Source: Rheinheimera aquimaris (GTDB taxonomy: Bacteria > Pseudomonadota > Gammaproteobacteria > Enterobacterales > Alteromonadaceae). Taken from it: a stretch of 64,000 nt of DNA. The DNA lies in the NCBI RefSeq assembly GCF_020531985.1, contig NZ_JAJAVQ010000001.1, positions 186,001 to 250,000 of the forward strand, written 5' to 3'. Position numbers and translations under genes: made by a program. Of the stretch, positions 36,597 to 45,917 are shown in pieces. The notes under the pieces were generated by a model that saw nothing but the letters and a program-made list of their open reading frames with translations, ran no database searches and was not told the DNA's origin. Position 1 is the stretch's first letter. Each line of letters opens with the position of its first letter.

Positions 36597-37656
36597 TATC
36601 TCTGTTATACCCCCCATAGGCGCGACATTAAACGCCAAACCACATTACAGTCATATTGCCCTGGCACGTGGGCTCAGTATTGTATTGGTTGCCTTTGGCC
36701 ACAGCGCGCTGGCTGACATGCATGTCGCTGCAGAAGCGTTAGGCGTTGTCAGAATGCCGTTTTTCTTTTTGCTGGCAGGGTTATTTTTTGCACCGCCGTC
36801 AAATCTGATGCACTACTGTCGCAAAAAAAGCATTGTGCTGTTAAGCCCCTATTTTTTCGTACTGACAGCAATAGGCATAAAGCAATGGCTTGCCGGCGGT
36901 GATCTGCTCAGTTATCTGTCAGGTATGCTGTACGGTAATGGCCAGACTATCGCCTGGACACCTTTGTGGTTCTTACCGCATTTGTTTTTATTGTACTCGC
37001 TGGCAGCACTGACTCTTGGCCACGCAGCGTTCCGGCGTTTGCAACACTGGCAGCAGTATCTGATTACAGTAGTGTGGCTTATCGTTGCCGGTGCCGTGCT
37101 GAATATTATGCAGATACATGTATTTGCCACTGCTGCTGGTTTATTACATACCGGTTTGCCGTGGGGGGCAGATTTTGCCCCGGTGTCGCTGGGGTATTTT
37201 GCACTGGGCTATCTGTTGCGCCAGCAGTTTGTGCAGGCACAGTTTAGCCTGATAAAACTAATTGGGTTTACTGCGTTATTCTGCGCACTGGTTTATCTGT
37301 TAAATGCAGCGGTGGATTTTAACCTTCGGCTGTATACACCCGCACTATTATTACCCGTCATTATCTTGCCCGGCTGTTTCATGCTATTGCAATTTGCTTT
37401 ACTGCTAAGCCAGGTTCCGCTGCTGAGCAAAGCGTTTACGCTGTGTGGCCGGTACAGCTTGTATATTTTAATTTTCCACGTTTTTTTGCAGCAGGTGCTC
37501 AGCCGCCACCTTGGTAACGCGGCACTGTGGCAGCAAGGTACTGTGCTGGTGGGCAGCGTTGTGCTTTCGGTCGCAGCAGGCTGGTGTATACGCAGAGTGG
37601 TGTTGCTGCGCTATTGTTTTGAACCGCTGAATGCAGGTGTCGGAGTAACCCGATAA
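36589..37656 (+). CDS. Membrane acyltransferase, acyltransferase-3 family (second copy)
   Basis: A 355-residue inner-membrane protein with about ten hydrophobic segments. The N-terminal HIALARGLSIVLVAFGHSAL segment has the Arg and FGH pattern of acyltransferase-3 proteins, and MPFFFLLAGLFF follows. It is clearly diverged from the first acyltransferase of the locus, so the two probably modify different positions. The start at 36589 overlaps the end of the GH10 gene (ATGACTAA). Its stop overlaps the flippase start (TAATG). Confidence 0.82.
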   Translation: MTNISVIPPIGATLNAKPHYSHIALARGLSIVLVAFGHSALADMHVAAEALGVVRMPFFFLLAGLFFAPPSNLMHYCRKKSIVLLSPYFFVLTAIGIKQWLAGGDLLSYLSGMLYGNGQTIAWTPLWFLPHLFLLYSLAALTLGHAAFRRLQHWQQYLITVVWLIVAGAVLNIMQIHVFATAAGLLHTGLPWGADFAPVSLGYFALGYLLRQQFVQAQFSLIKLIGFTALFCALVYLLNAAVDFNLRLYTPALLLPVIILPGCFMLLQFALLLSQVPLLSKAFTLCGRYSLYILIFHVFLQQVLSRHLGNAALWQQGTVLVGSVVLSVAAGWCIRRVVLLRYCFEPLNAGVGVTR

Positions 37657-39086
37657 TGCTGATTTCTAATACGCTAAAATATCTGCCATCGCAGGTGCTT
37701 GCGCCGCTGTCACAGTTTCTGTCTATTATTCTCTGGACCTATTTTGCTGATGAGAAGCTGATTGGTTACATCACGCTTATTACGGCGTTTCAGGAACTGG
37801 CAATGGCGATGTTCGTAAACTGGTGGATGCACTATGCGATGCGGGAGTATGGCCATTTCAAGCAGCATAACCAGCTAACTTCTTTCTGGCAGACATCCCG
37901 CTGTGTTATCGCTGTTTCATCTGCGATCATGGTAACGGCAGCCTTGTTGAACTTAGTGTTGTTTGTCGATAACGCTGCCAGCCCAACAGTGTGTGTTCTG
38001 GTTGCATTATATGCAGTTTTTCGGGCGCGTAATAATTTTAATGCTGCGATAGCATCGCTGGAGCAGCAAATTCTGCGCTATTCGATATTGACCAGTATCG
38101 GGCCCTTTGTCGGGCTTTTTATTGGCGTAGCATTACTGTATCAGTTTGGTAGCGATCCGCTTTACCCTTTACTGGGGTATGTATTAGGCGAAATGCTGGC
38201 GACAGTACTGGCGCATCAGCGACAGCAGATCAGACTTAGCTGGCAGCCTGACTCTCAAACCGTTAAGCAAGCACTGCATTATGGTTTGCCGATGATAGGT
38301 GCTGCCTTGTGTGCCTGGTTGATCCTGCAATACCCGCGTTACTTCATTGCCGGGACTTTGAGCCTGGAGCAGGCGGGGCTTTACGCAGTGGGTGTAGGGC
38401 TTGGCCTGCGTATTGCGTCGCTGATTACGATGATGGTGACGCCTGCTGCACTGCCACTATTATTTAAGCTGGTACATGAACAAGGGCAACAGGCAGCGGT
38501 TGCTCAGCTTCAGCAAAATCTGTTGCTGCTGTTAGTCGTTCTGCTCCCCGGTTTGCTTGGCCTGTACACTATTATGCCTGTGCTGGTGCCTGTGCTGGTG
38601 GAACAGCGCTTCGTTGAGGCGACGATGCAGGTTATGCCGTGGGCATTGCTGGCCGGTGGTATAGAAGCAATCAAAAATGGTTATCTGAACCATTACTTTT
38701 TTATTCACAAAAAGACAGCCAGCATTTTTATTTACGACACAGCTATGGCTATCGCGGTAGTAGGATTGTGCTTTTTCATGGTTAATCTGTTTGGGATACA
38801 AGGTGGTGCTATGGCCACTGCTGTTGCTCTGGCGGCAGGTATTGGTGGTATTGTATTGTGGCTGGTGCTCAGTGCCCGAGTCTGTTTGCCGTATATCAAT
38901 ATACTGAAAACGGTGTTTGCTGTGACGGTGATGTTTTTACTGGTTGACAAGGTGTCAGCGGCAACTGCTGTTACTGCACTGGCGCTGAAAATATTTGTTG
39001 GCGCGCTGTCGTACACTGCACTTATGCTGCTGATGTTCAGACAAGATATCAGCGGCCTGATACGGCTTCGTCATTCTGCGGGTTAA
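37656..39086 (+). CDS. Oligosaccharide flippase, Wzx type
   Basis: A 476-residue inner-membrane protein with 12-14 hydrophobic segments spread evenly, the layout of the MOP/PST (Wzx) superfamily. It should flip undecaprenyl-PP-linked repeat units to the periplasmic face. There are no short diagnostic motifs; the call rests on topology, length and position between an acyltransferase and the putative polymerase. TAATG overlap with the previous gene indicates translational coupling. Confidence 0.8.
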   Translation: MLISNTLKYLPSQVLAPLSQFLSIILWTYFADEKLIGYITLITAFQELAMAMFVNWWMHYAMREYGHFKQHNQLTSFWQTSRCVIAVSSAIMVTAALLNLVLFVDNAASPTVCVLVALYAVFRARNNFNAAIASLEQQILRYSILTSIGPFVGLFIGVALLYQFGSDPLYPLLGYVLGEMLATVLAHQRQQIRLSWQPDSQTVKQALHYGLPMIGAALCAWLILQYPRYFIAGTLSLEQAGLYAVGVGLGLRIASLITMMVTPAALPLLFKLVHEQGQQAAVAQLQQNLLLLLVVLLPGLLGLYTIMPVLVPVLVEQRFVEATMQVMPWALLAGGIEAIKNGYLNHYFFIHKKTASIFIYDTAMAIAVVGLCFFMVNLFGIQGGAMATAVALAAGIGGIVLWLVLSARVCLPYINILKTVFAVTVMFLLVDKVSAATAVTALALKIFVGALSYTALMLLMFRQDISGLIRLRHSAG

Positions 39087-39087
39087 T

Positions 39088-40383
39088 ATGCCAGATATTT
39101 TTCAGCGTAATATGCTAATGCCTGCTCCGCAGCTCAGTTTACTGGTATTGGCGCTGGCGATAATCGCCTTGTTCAGTTTATCGGGTAATGTGTTGTACCT
39201 GTTTGGTATTTCTTATGACTCTCCCGGTGGCAGCCCACTGCAAAAGATCCACCCGTCAAGCTACCTGTTATTGTTAAGCATGATGATCTGGGCTTTGTAC
39301 CGAGGTGGCATACAGCAATTGTATTCGCTTACGTTGCTGCGCAGCCACTTCTTGCTACTTGCCGCTGCAGTTTGCTTGTTACTGCAGGATATTTTGCTCG
39401 GCCGGCCTTTGTCTTCGGCTATTGTAAGTTATGTTAGCGCAGCACTTTTTGTCATGCTGTTAAAAGCACAAAGCCTGAAACGTTTGTTACAGCTTAAACA
39501 GATATTACTGTTGTTGTTGTTCGCCAATGCGGCGGTTGGCGTATATGAATATTTAACCGGCGGGTTGATTGCGCCTCTGGTACTGACCGATATCAGCAGT
39601 GGTGACGTCATAGATACATCTCACTGGGGGCAGGTGCGTTCTGCCGGACTTATGGGACATCCACTAACAAGTACCATGTTAAGCGGGTTCTTTCTGGTGT
39701 GTTTTGGCGCGCGCTTTCTGTTTGCCAGAGTGTCGTTAGGGGAAAGCTTAACCGCAGTAATGTTGTTAGTTGCGTTGCCACTTTTCGGCGGTCGCGGCTC
39801 TATTCTGGCTTTTCTGCTAGTGCTATTGTTGATGCTTAGTATCAAAGGTGCGCAAAGCCTGCAGCGCCGCGCTATGTCGCGAAATGCTTTGTTGTATTTG
39901 TTATCCTCGCTACTGCTACTGCCTTTACTGTTGTATGCGGCTTATTTAGCCGGTTTACTGGATCCGGTACTTAGCAGAATGGAGGATGACCAGGGCAGTG
40001 CGTCAACCCGGCTTATTGCCATTGAAATAATGCTTGATACCCCGCTTATAAACATACTGCTTGGCGATATAGACCGTAGTTTAGCCGCTAAGGTACTGCT
40101 GTACGGTTCGCGCTACGGTATTGAAATTGGCTGGATAGCACTGACGCTTACTTACGGGGCGTTGTTGTCCGGTTTTCTGCTGTACGCACTTTATCTGAAT
40201 CTTAGTCATTTATATCGCAAGCTATCAGCGTTGCTTATTTTCCCGTGGCTATATGCTGTTATCGCATGGAGCTCCGGCACTGGGATATCTGGCAAAACCA
40301 TTATGTTAAGTGCAGCATTAATAATGACATTGTTGCTGTTTGCCGAAGAGCATGATGTCCGCCACGGTGCAATTACCGGCTGA
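39088..40383 (+). CDS. Putative polysaccharide polymerase, Wzy/VpsF-like
   Basis: A 431-residue polytopic protein with about 11 membrane segments and a periplasmic loop around residues 150-195 containing TSHWGQVRSAGLMGHPLTS, reminiscent of the R-x-x-G...HP pattern seen in O-antigen polymerase/ligase proteins. As the only such protein in a locus with Wzx, it is the best candidate for the repeat-unit polymerase (GumE or VpsF role). It starts 1 bp after the flippase stop and is the last gene of the first block. No hairpin terminator is visible after it. Confidence 0.7.
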   Translation: MPDIFQRNMLMPAPQLSLLVLALAIIALFSLSGNVLYLFGISYDSPGGSPLQKIHPSSYLLLLSMMIWALYRGGIQQLYSLTLLRSHFLLLAAAVCLLLQDILLGRPLSSAIVSYVSAALFVMLLKAQSLKRLLQLKQILLLLLFANAAVGVYEYLTGGLIAPLVLTDISSGDVIDTSHWGQVRSAGLMGHPLTSTMLSGFFLVCFGARFLFARVSLGESLTAVMLLVALPLFGGRGSILAFLLVLLLMLSIKGAQSLQRRAMSRNALLYLLSSLLLLPLLLYAAYLAGLLDPVLSRMEDDQGSASTRLIAIEIMLDTPLINILLGDIDRSLAAKVLLYGSRYGIEIGWIALTLTYGALLSGFLLYALYLNLSHLYRKLSALLIFPWLYAVIAWSSGTGISGKTIMLSAALIMTLLLFAEEHDVRHGAITG

Positions 40384-40453
40384 CGCTATAGCACGCCAAG
40401 CTGAACAAAATGTGAACATAATGTTGAATAAAGTATTAATTACGAGTGAAAAA

Positions 40454-40474
40454 TTATAACCCAACAGGTTATAA
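40454..40474. promoter_or_regulatory. Inverted repeat in the promoter region of the second exopolysaccharide block
   Basis: TTATAACC-CAACA-GGTTATAA is a perfect 8-bp dyad with a 5-nt loop, in the 223-bp gap between the polymerase and the glucose-phosphate transferase. It is AT-rich and has no T run after it, so an operator is more likely than a terminator. It sits about 133 bp before the next start codon. Nothing else distinctive was seen in this gap. Confidence 0.45.
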
Positions 40475-40606
40475 ATGTTCGTTTGTCACTGTTGCTGTGG
40501 ACGCAGTAGTTTAGTAGCGATGCAGAATATCCGAGGTGTGCATAGCTGCAGTCCGGCCCGGCACCCCCCATATTCTGTGAAGCTGAACTAATGCGGAGCA
40601 GAAACC

Positions 40607-42004
40607 ATGACTAACTCAATATTCCGTTATGAGCATTCGGGCTCATCAGTAGTATACCGGTTAATCGATCTGATGATTCTGGTAGCCGTATTTCTTAGCT
40701 GCTTGTATGTGTACCAGGTGCCTTTTGACAAAGAATACCTGCTGTTACTCAGTGCCTCTTTGGCTATCTACTCTTATCTGGCTGAATCGGTGCAGTTGTA
40801 CCGCTCGTGGCGCGCGGGCCGGTTTTCACGCATGCTGGTGCATGTCGCCGTTATTCATACGGTGTCATTCTTACTGATCGTCGCCGGGCTATTCCTGTTA
40901 AAAGAAGCAGAAACATTCTCCCGACTGGTGTTAAGTACGTCTTATGTAGCAGGTTTATCTGTGCTGATCCTGTGGCGCCTGGTTGCCCGCGCGATAAAAA
41001 CCTGGCGCCGCAAACGTGGTTTGAGCCTGCAACAGGTGGCGATTATAGGGCTGACGCCATCAGGTATCGCGCTGCGCGAAGAAATGGCTCAGCACATTGA
41101 GTTAGGTTTTAACTGCATTGGCTTTTATGATGACCGGACACCTGAAAGGCTTGAAGACATGCCAACAGAAGCACTGCTCGGTGATGTAGAAGCTGCGGTA
41201 AAGATGGCGCGGCGGGGCAAAATTGCCAAGTTGTATATCTGCTTGCCGATGATGGCAGAAAAACGCATAGCAGATATTATCAGCCGGCTTGGAGACACGA
41301 CAGTTGATGTGTTGATGGTGCCGGAATTTCTGCTGAAAAACCTGATGCATGCCCGTATCGGTAATGTCGGTAACATCGATACGCTGAGTGTGTTTGAATC
41401 TCCTATGTTTGGTTTTCAGAGTTTTTACAAACGCAGTTTTGACTTATTGTTTAGCAGCACTGTGTTGTTATTAATATCTCCGCTTTTAATCCTGATTGCA
41501 CTGGCTGTTAAGCTTACGTCAAGCGGGCCTGTGTTATTCCGTCAGGACAGATATGGTCTGGATGGAAAAAAAATAGGTGTCTATAAGTTTCGTTCGATGA
41601 AAGTGATGGAAAACGGCGGCGCTGTAATACAGGCCAAACGTAATGACAAGCGTATTACGCCGGTCGGAGCGTTTTTACGCCGGACGTCATTGGATGAGTT
41701 ACCGCAGTTTTTCAATGTGCTACTGGGCGAAATGTCAGTTGTTGGCCCAAGGCCACATGCCGTTGCGCATAACGAAGAGTACCGTAAACAAGTCGCCTTT
41801 TATATGTTGCGGCATAAAGTCAGACCCGGTATTACCGGTTGGGCGCAGATAAACGGCTGGCGTGGTGAAACGGACACGCTGGAAAAAATGGAAATGCGGG
41901 TGAAATACGATCTGGACTATATCCGAAACTGGTCGCTGCTGTTTGATGTCAGCATCGTATTTAAAACGGTATTTAAAGGCTTTGTTGATAAAAATGCCTA
42001 CTAA
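40607..42004 (+). CDS. Undecaprenyl-phosphate glucose phosphotransferase (GumD/WcaJ/VpsL type)
   Basis: This enzyme starts repeat-unit assembly by moving glucose-1-phosphate from UDP-glucose to undecaprenyl phosphate. The 465 residues have four N-terminal membrane segments (about 15-130), a Rossmann-like middle region, a fifth membrane segment near 285 and the catalytic bacterial-sugar-transferase domain. FRSMKV, RRTSLDELPQFFNVL, GEMSVVGPRPH and RPGITGWAQINGWRG are the family signatures. The ATG at 40607 follows GCGGAG. It uses the product of galU and opens the second block. Confidence 0.92.
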   Translation: MTNSIFRYEHSGSSVVYRLIDLMILVAVFLSCLYVYQVPFDKEYLLLLSASLAIYSYLAESVQLYRSWRAGRFSRMLVHVAVIHTVSFLLIVAGLFLLKEAETFSRLVLSTSYVAGLSVLILWRLVARAIKTWRRKRGLSLQQVAIIGLTPSGIALREEMAQHIELGFNCIGFYDDRTPERLEDMPTEALLGDVEAAVKMARRGKIAKLYICLPMMAEKRIADIISRLGDTTVDVLMVPEFLLKNLMHARIGNVGNIDTLSVFESPMFGFQSFYKRSFDLLFSSTVLLLISPLLILIALAVKLTSSGPVLFRQDRYGLDGKKIGVYKFRSMKVMENGGAVIQAKRNDKRITPVGAFLRRTSLDELPQFFNVLLGEMSVVGPRPHAVAHNEEYRKQVAFYMLRHKVRPGITGWAQINGWRGETDTLEKMEMRVKYDLDYIRNWSLLFDVSIVFKTVFKGFVDKNAY

Positions 42005-42016
42005 CAGGATACGTTA

Positions 42017-43216
42017 ATGTCTCAACACTCTGGATTATGCCAGCCGCTGCTGGCATTACTATTTCTCAATAGTATACCGCTGTCAGCACAACAGCTGATG
42101 ACAACGCCGATTAAAACAGCTTCGGGAGTCGATTTTACCCCGCAGCTGGATTTTGAAATGCGTCATGATGACAATATTGCCAATACCGCAGCTAACGAGC
42201 AAAGCAGCTGGATATCCATACTGACACCTGAGCTTAGCGCGCAGCTGCTGTCCGGCCCGAATCAGTACCGGGCTCTGGTTAAACTGGTCTCGGGTAGTTA
42301 CTTAAGCAGTAAAGATGATAATTATCTCGATTGGCAGGCTCAGACATCAGCATTGCTTGAGCTGTCAAGTCGCCACCGTTTTGATATTTCAGCAAGTTAT
42401 GCTGGTGCACATGAAGCCCGTGGTACCGGCATTACTGAAGGACAGGGTAATCAATTGAGCGAACCGGCAGAGCTACGTAATTTTCGCCTGAACGGTGCCT
42501 ATGAATATGGCACCCGGAGTGGTCGTGCGCAATGGCGTCTGTTTGCCGGTTATTATGATAAACAGTATCAGAACTATGAAGATCTGACGCAGTTCAGAAA
42601 TTACGACAGTACCAAAGTCGGGACAGAGCTATTTTATAATACCGGTGCCAGTACACATTTACTGGCCGAAGTGAATCAGGTGTATACCCGTTATGACCTG
42701 ACCGACGTCACTGGCAGCCGGGACAGCGATACAACCAACTACCGCATCGGTGGGCGCTGGCAGCCAAGCGAGCTGACGGCGGCAGAGCTTCGGGTTGGCT
42801 ATCAGAACCGGCAGTTTGACAACCCGCTACGACAGGACTTTTCCGGTGTCGCCTGGGACATGACATTGCAGTGGGCACCGCTGAGTTACTCGCGTTTTAA
42901 TTTAAGCACCGGGCGTCAATCAAAAGAGCCTGACACGCAAGGTGATTTCGTCAAAGAAACCCATTACAGCCTGTTCTGGACCCACAATTGGCAGCCCCTA
43001 TTCAGCACCCGCGCTGGTATCAAAAGGGTAGAGGATGAATATACCGGTTTTGACCGCAGCGACACGCTAATGCGCTATCAACTCAGCGCTCACTATTCTG
43101 TTATGCCACAGTTACTGCTGGGTGCCGGGGTTGTGTTACACCGCAACGACTCTACCCAGGACAATATCCGTTTTGATAAAAATGAAGTGTTTGTCAATCT
43201 GCAGTTAGCGTTATAA
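42017..43216 (+). CDS. Outer-membrane beta-barrel protein, VpsM/BBP2-like
   Basis: A 399-residue exported protein with a signal peptide ending at about residue 25 (PLSAQQ). The rest is a run of amphipathic strands rich in Tyr, Arg and Gln and ending in LQLAL, typical of an outer-membrane barrel of about 16-18 strands. It occupies the position of vpsM, between the initiating transferase and the Wza-like gene. In Myxococcus xanthus, barrels of this sort partner with short Wza-like proteins to form the outer-membrane exit, and the same role is inferred here. Confidence 0.78.
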   Translation: MSQHSGLCQPLLALLFLNSIPLSAQQLMTTPIKTASGVDFTPQLDFEMRHDDNIANTAANEQSSWISILTPELSAQLLSGPNQYRALVKLVSGSYLSSKDDNYLDWQAQTSALLELSSRHRFDISASYAGAHEARGTGITEGQGNQLSEPAELRNFRLNGAYEYGTRSGRAQWRLFAGYYDKQYQNYEDLTQFRNYDSTKVGTELFYNTGASTHLLAEVNQVYTRYDLTDVTGSRDSDTTNYRIGGRWQPSELTAAELRVGYQNRQFDNPLRQDFSGVAWDMTLQWAPLSYSRFNLSTGRQSKEPDTQGDFVKETHYSLFWTHNWQPLFSTRAGIKRVEDEYTGFDRSDTLMRYQLSAHYSVMPQLLLGAGVVLHRNDSTQDNIRFDKNEVFVNLQLAL

Positions 43217-43224
43217 GGATCACT

Positions 43225-43740
43225 ATGACGAAATACGTAATCGCCATATTGTTATGTTTGTTTGCCTGGCAAACCAAGGCGCAAGAGCAATATCTGCTTG
43301 GACCGGGGGATGTCATTATCATCAAGGTATATGGTCAGGAAGATCTGGAATTGCAAACCCGCCTGACAGACAGCGGCACCATTAATTATCCGTTCCTGGG
43401 TGAGTTACAGCTTACAGGCATGAGTATCAAGCAGGTTGAAAATGTGATTTATCAGGGCCTTAAAGGTGATTATCTGGTAGAACCCAATGTGTTTGTCGGC
43501 ATGGTGGAATACCGGCCATTCTATATCCATGGTGAAGTCAAACTACCCGGTGGTTACCCCTATCAGCCAGGCATGACGGTAAACCAGGCTATAGCTCTGG
43601 CAGGGGGCCTGACCGAGCGGGCATCACGCGACAAGATCCTCATCTCCCGTGAAGGCCAAAAGAACCAGCACGAAAATGGCAACCTGAACAGCCGCATCCT
43701 GGCCGGCGATACCATCACTATTGAACAGAGATTTTTCTGA
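43225..43740 (+). CDS. Short polysaccharide export protein (Wza/OPX-like, VpsN position)
   Basis: A 171-residue periplasmic protein with a signal peptide ending near TKAQE (residue 20). It has the Poly_export domain (YLLGPGDVIIIKVYGQEDL, about 24-42) and one SLBB-type domain (FYIHGEVKLPGGYPY, about 96-110). E. coli Wza has about 380 residues, further domains and a C-terminal helix that crosses the outer membrane; all of that is missing here. There is no lipobox Cys. It therefore cannot make the outer-membrane pore itself and probably relies on the barrel encoded 8 bp upstream. Confidence 0.88.
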   Translation: MTKYVIAILLCLFAWQTKAQEQYLLGPGDVIIIKVYGQEDLELQTRLTDSGTINYPFLGELQLTGMSIKQVENVIYQGLKGDYLVEPNVFVGMVEYRPFYIHGEVKLPGGYPYQPGMTVNQAIALAGGLTERASRDKILISREGQKNQHENGNLNSRILAGDTITIEQRFF

Positions 43741-43742
43741 TT

Positions 43743-45905
43743 ATGGCCGTAAATTCTACCAACACTCCGCTGACATCAGGCGAACAGCTGGTTGACCTGA
43801 GTAAACTTTTTGCAGCGATAGGCCGCTACAAGTGGCGCATTATTTTGCTCGCCATCGTTAGCGCAGTTTGCGCAGCACTGATTGCGCAGAATATGACACC
43901 CATTTACCGCTCTACAGCCACTTTGTTGATTGAGGCTCAGGCTGCACGGGCAATAAAAATTGAAGAGGTGTATGGCTTTAACTCTTCTCAGGAAGAGTAT
44001 TACCTGACCCAATTCGAAATTTTAAAGTCCCGCTCTATCGCCGAACGGGTATATGATGAGCTGAGCTTAGCCGGTCATCCGGCATTGCAGAGTAAGCCCA
44101 CCTTGTATCGTCAGGCGATGAACTTTGTTAAAACACAGCTGGGTATTAAAGAAGAGGTTGTTGCGGACAGCGAGCTTAGCAGTGCACTGACGCGTAAACG
44201 CCGGCTTGACGGTTTTAGCCGCAGCATTCAGATCAGCCCGGTGCGCAAAACACAGCTGGTTAATCTCAGCTTTCAATCTTCAGATCCGCGCCTGGCACAG
44301 TCGGTTGCCAATGCCATTGGTGAAGCTTATATCGCCAGTCAGCTTGATGCCCGGTTAGGGATAACACAAAAAGCAAACAGCTGGCTAGGCGGCCGGCTGG
44401 GTGAGCTACGTGAGCGACTGGAGCAGTCAGAAGCCAGGCTGGAGGCATTTCGCGCTGAGCATAACCTGGTCGATGTTGAAGGGGTGACGGCATTAGATGC
44501 CAGAGAGCTGGAACGCCTGAATGAAGAGCTTACCGATGCGCGCTCAAAGAAAACCAAAGCCGAAGGCTTTCTTGCCCTGGTCAGGCAGTTTGACCAACAT
44601 GATATTGCCGGCTTAGAAAGCTTGCCTGAGATAACGTCGCACCCGTCGGTACAGAATGTAAAGCGTGAAGTGATGGCGGTCGAGCGTAAGTTCTCGGAGC
44701 TGAGCAAAGTATATGGGCCCAAACATCCCAAGATGATTGCGGTTCAGGCCGAGTTGTTAACAGTAAACAACAGCTTACGTCAGCAGATCGGCCGTTTGAT
44801 CGAGGGGATTGAAAAAGAGGCCCAAAGCGCAGCACGCCGGCTGGCGGCTCTGGAGCAGCAATTCAACCGCACTAAAACGGCGTTTTCAAGCTTAGGGTCG
44901 GTTGAGTCAGATTACCGCAGGTTGCAGCGTGAGGTTGAAACCAATCAGCTGTTGTTCGAAAGCTTTTTTGCCCGGCAAAAAGAGACTGAGGTCACCGGTG
45001 ATTTTGATGCGCCGATAGCCCGCTTTACCGATAGAGCAGTGCTGCCGTCGGAACCGGTTAAACCGAATAAAAAGATGATTGTCATGCTGACGTTCGTCAG
45101 CACCCTGTTGCTTGGCACAGTCTTGGCGCTGTTACAGGATGCGTTTAACGACACGATTAAAAACACCGCTGACGCTGAGCAGGAACTGGCGCAATGCGCG
45201 CTGGGGCATTTACCCAGAAGCAAGAAAAAGAAAAACGAGCAACTGCGCAGCCTGGCATATTTTGATCCGAAGCAGCGCCGTTACAGTGAGGCTGTACGTA
45301 ATATTCGTACAGCAATGTCCTTAATGGCCCTTGATAAACCGCTGCAAGTGATTGAGGTCACCTCATCTGTACCGCAAGAGGGTAAAACCACTGTCAGTAT
45401 GAACCTGGCTTTTGCTTACGCCGCGCTTGAACGGGTGCTGCTGATTGACGCTGACTTGCGTAAACCGGCCGTTGGCGCGCGTTGCAAACTGCCAAGCTAT
45501 CAGCCTGGCCTGGCGAATGTGCTGGCTAAGACTGCCTCACTGGAAGAATGTATCGTTAAAGATGTGCAGGACGGAGTCGATGTGATGCCAGCCGGCGCAG
45601 TGCCGCTGAATCCGATGGAGCTGTTAGCCGGTTCCGGTATGCAAAGCTTGCTACAGCAGTTAAAAGGCCAGTACGACAAAATCATCATAGACACGGCGCC
45701 GGTGCAGGCGGTAAGCGATCCTCTGCTACTGGCACCGCTGGCAGATGCTGTTGTGCTGGTGGTTAAAGCCGAGCGCACACGCATTCCTGTGATTAAACAT
45801 ACATTAGGTCAGCTGCATCAGGCGCATGCCCGAATGTATGGCGTGGTGCTCAATCAGGTTAAAAGTGACAAAGCGGAGCCTTACTATGGCAATTACGGCG
45901 CTTAA
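43743..45905 (+). CDS. Polysaccharide co-polymerase / tyrosine autokinase (Wzc-like)
   Basis: A 720-residue inner-membrane protein that controls chain length and export through tyrosine phosphorylation. The Wzz domain with the first membrane segment is at about 30-60, a long coiled-coil periplasmic part runs to about 430, the second membrane segment is near 445, and the cytoplasmic BY-kinase has Walker A QEGKTT (Lys548), Walker A' LLIDADLRKP (Asp569, Asp571) and Walker B IIIDTAP (Asp650). The C-terminal Tyr cluster is short (YYGNYGA), with only three Tyr against a longer run in E. coli Wzc. It begins 2 bp after the export gene. Confidence 0.93.
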   Translation: MAVNSTNTPLTSGEQLVDLSKLFAAIGRYKWRIILLAIVSAVCAALIAQNMTPIYRSTATLLIEAQAARAIKIEEVYGFNSSQEEYYLTQFEILKSRSIAERVYDELSLAGHPALQSKPTLYRQAMNFVKTQLGIKEEVVADSELSSALTRKRRLDGFSRSIQISPVRKTQLVNLSFQSSDPRLAQSVANAIGEAYIASQLDARLGITQKANSWLGGRLGELRERLEQSEARLEAFRAEHNLVDVEGVTALDARELERLNEELTDARSKKTKAEGFLALVRQFDQHDIAGLESLPEITSHPSVQNVKREVMAVERKFSELSKVYGPKHPKMIAVQAELLTVNNSLRQQIGRLIEGIEKEAQSAARRLAALEQQFNRTKTAFSSLGSVESDYRRLQREVETNQLLFESFFARQKETEVTGDFDAPIARFTDRAVLPSEPVKPNKKMIVMLTFVSTLLLGTVLALLQDAFNDTIKNTADAEQELAQCALGHLPRSKKKKNEQLRSLAYFDPKQRRYSEAVRNIRTAMSLMALDKPLQVIEVTSSVPQEGKTTVSMNLAFAYAALERVLLIDADLRKPAVGARCKLPSYQPGLANVLAKTASLEECIVKDVQDGVDVMPAGAVPLNPMELLAGSGMQSLLQQLKGQYDKIIIDTAPVQAVSDPLLLAPLADAVVLVVKAERTRIPVIKHTLGQLHQAHARMYGVVLNQVKSDKAEPYYGNYGA

Positions 45906-45917
45906 AGGCTCAATCTA

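Noticed and set aside
40500-40530. Possible ops/JUMPstart element for RfaH upstream of the second exopolysaccharide block (GCAGTAGTTTAGTAGCGATG).
   Set aside because: It lacks the GGCGGTAG core; only a loose likeness to GTAGCG-type sequence is present.
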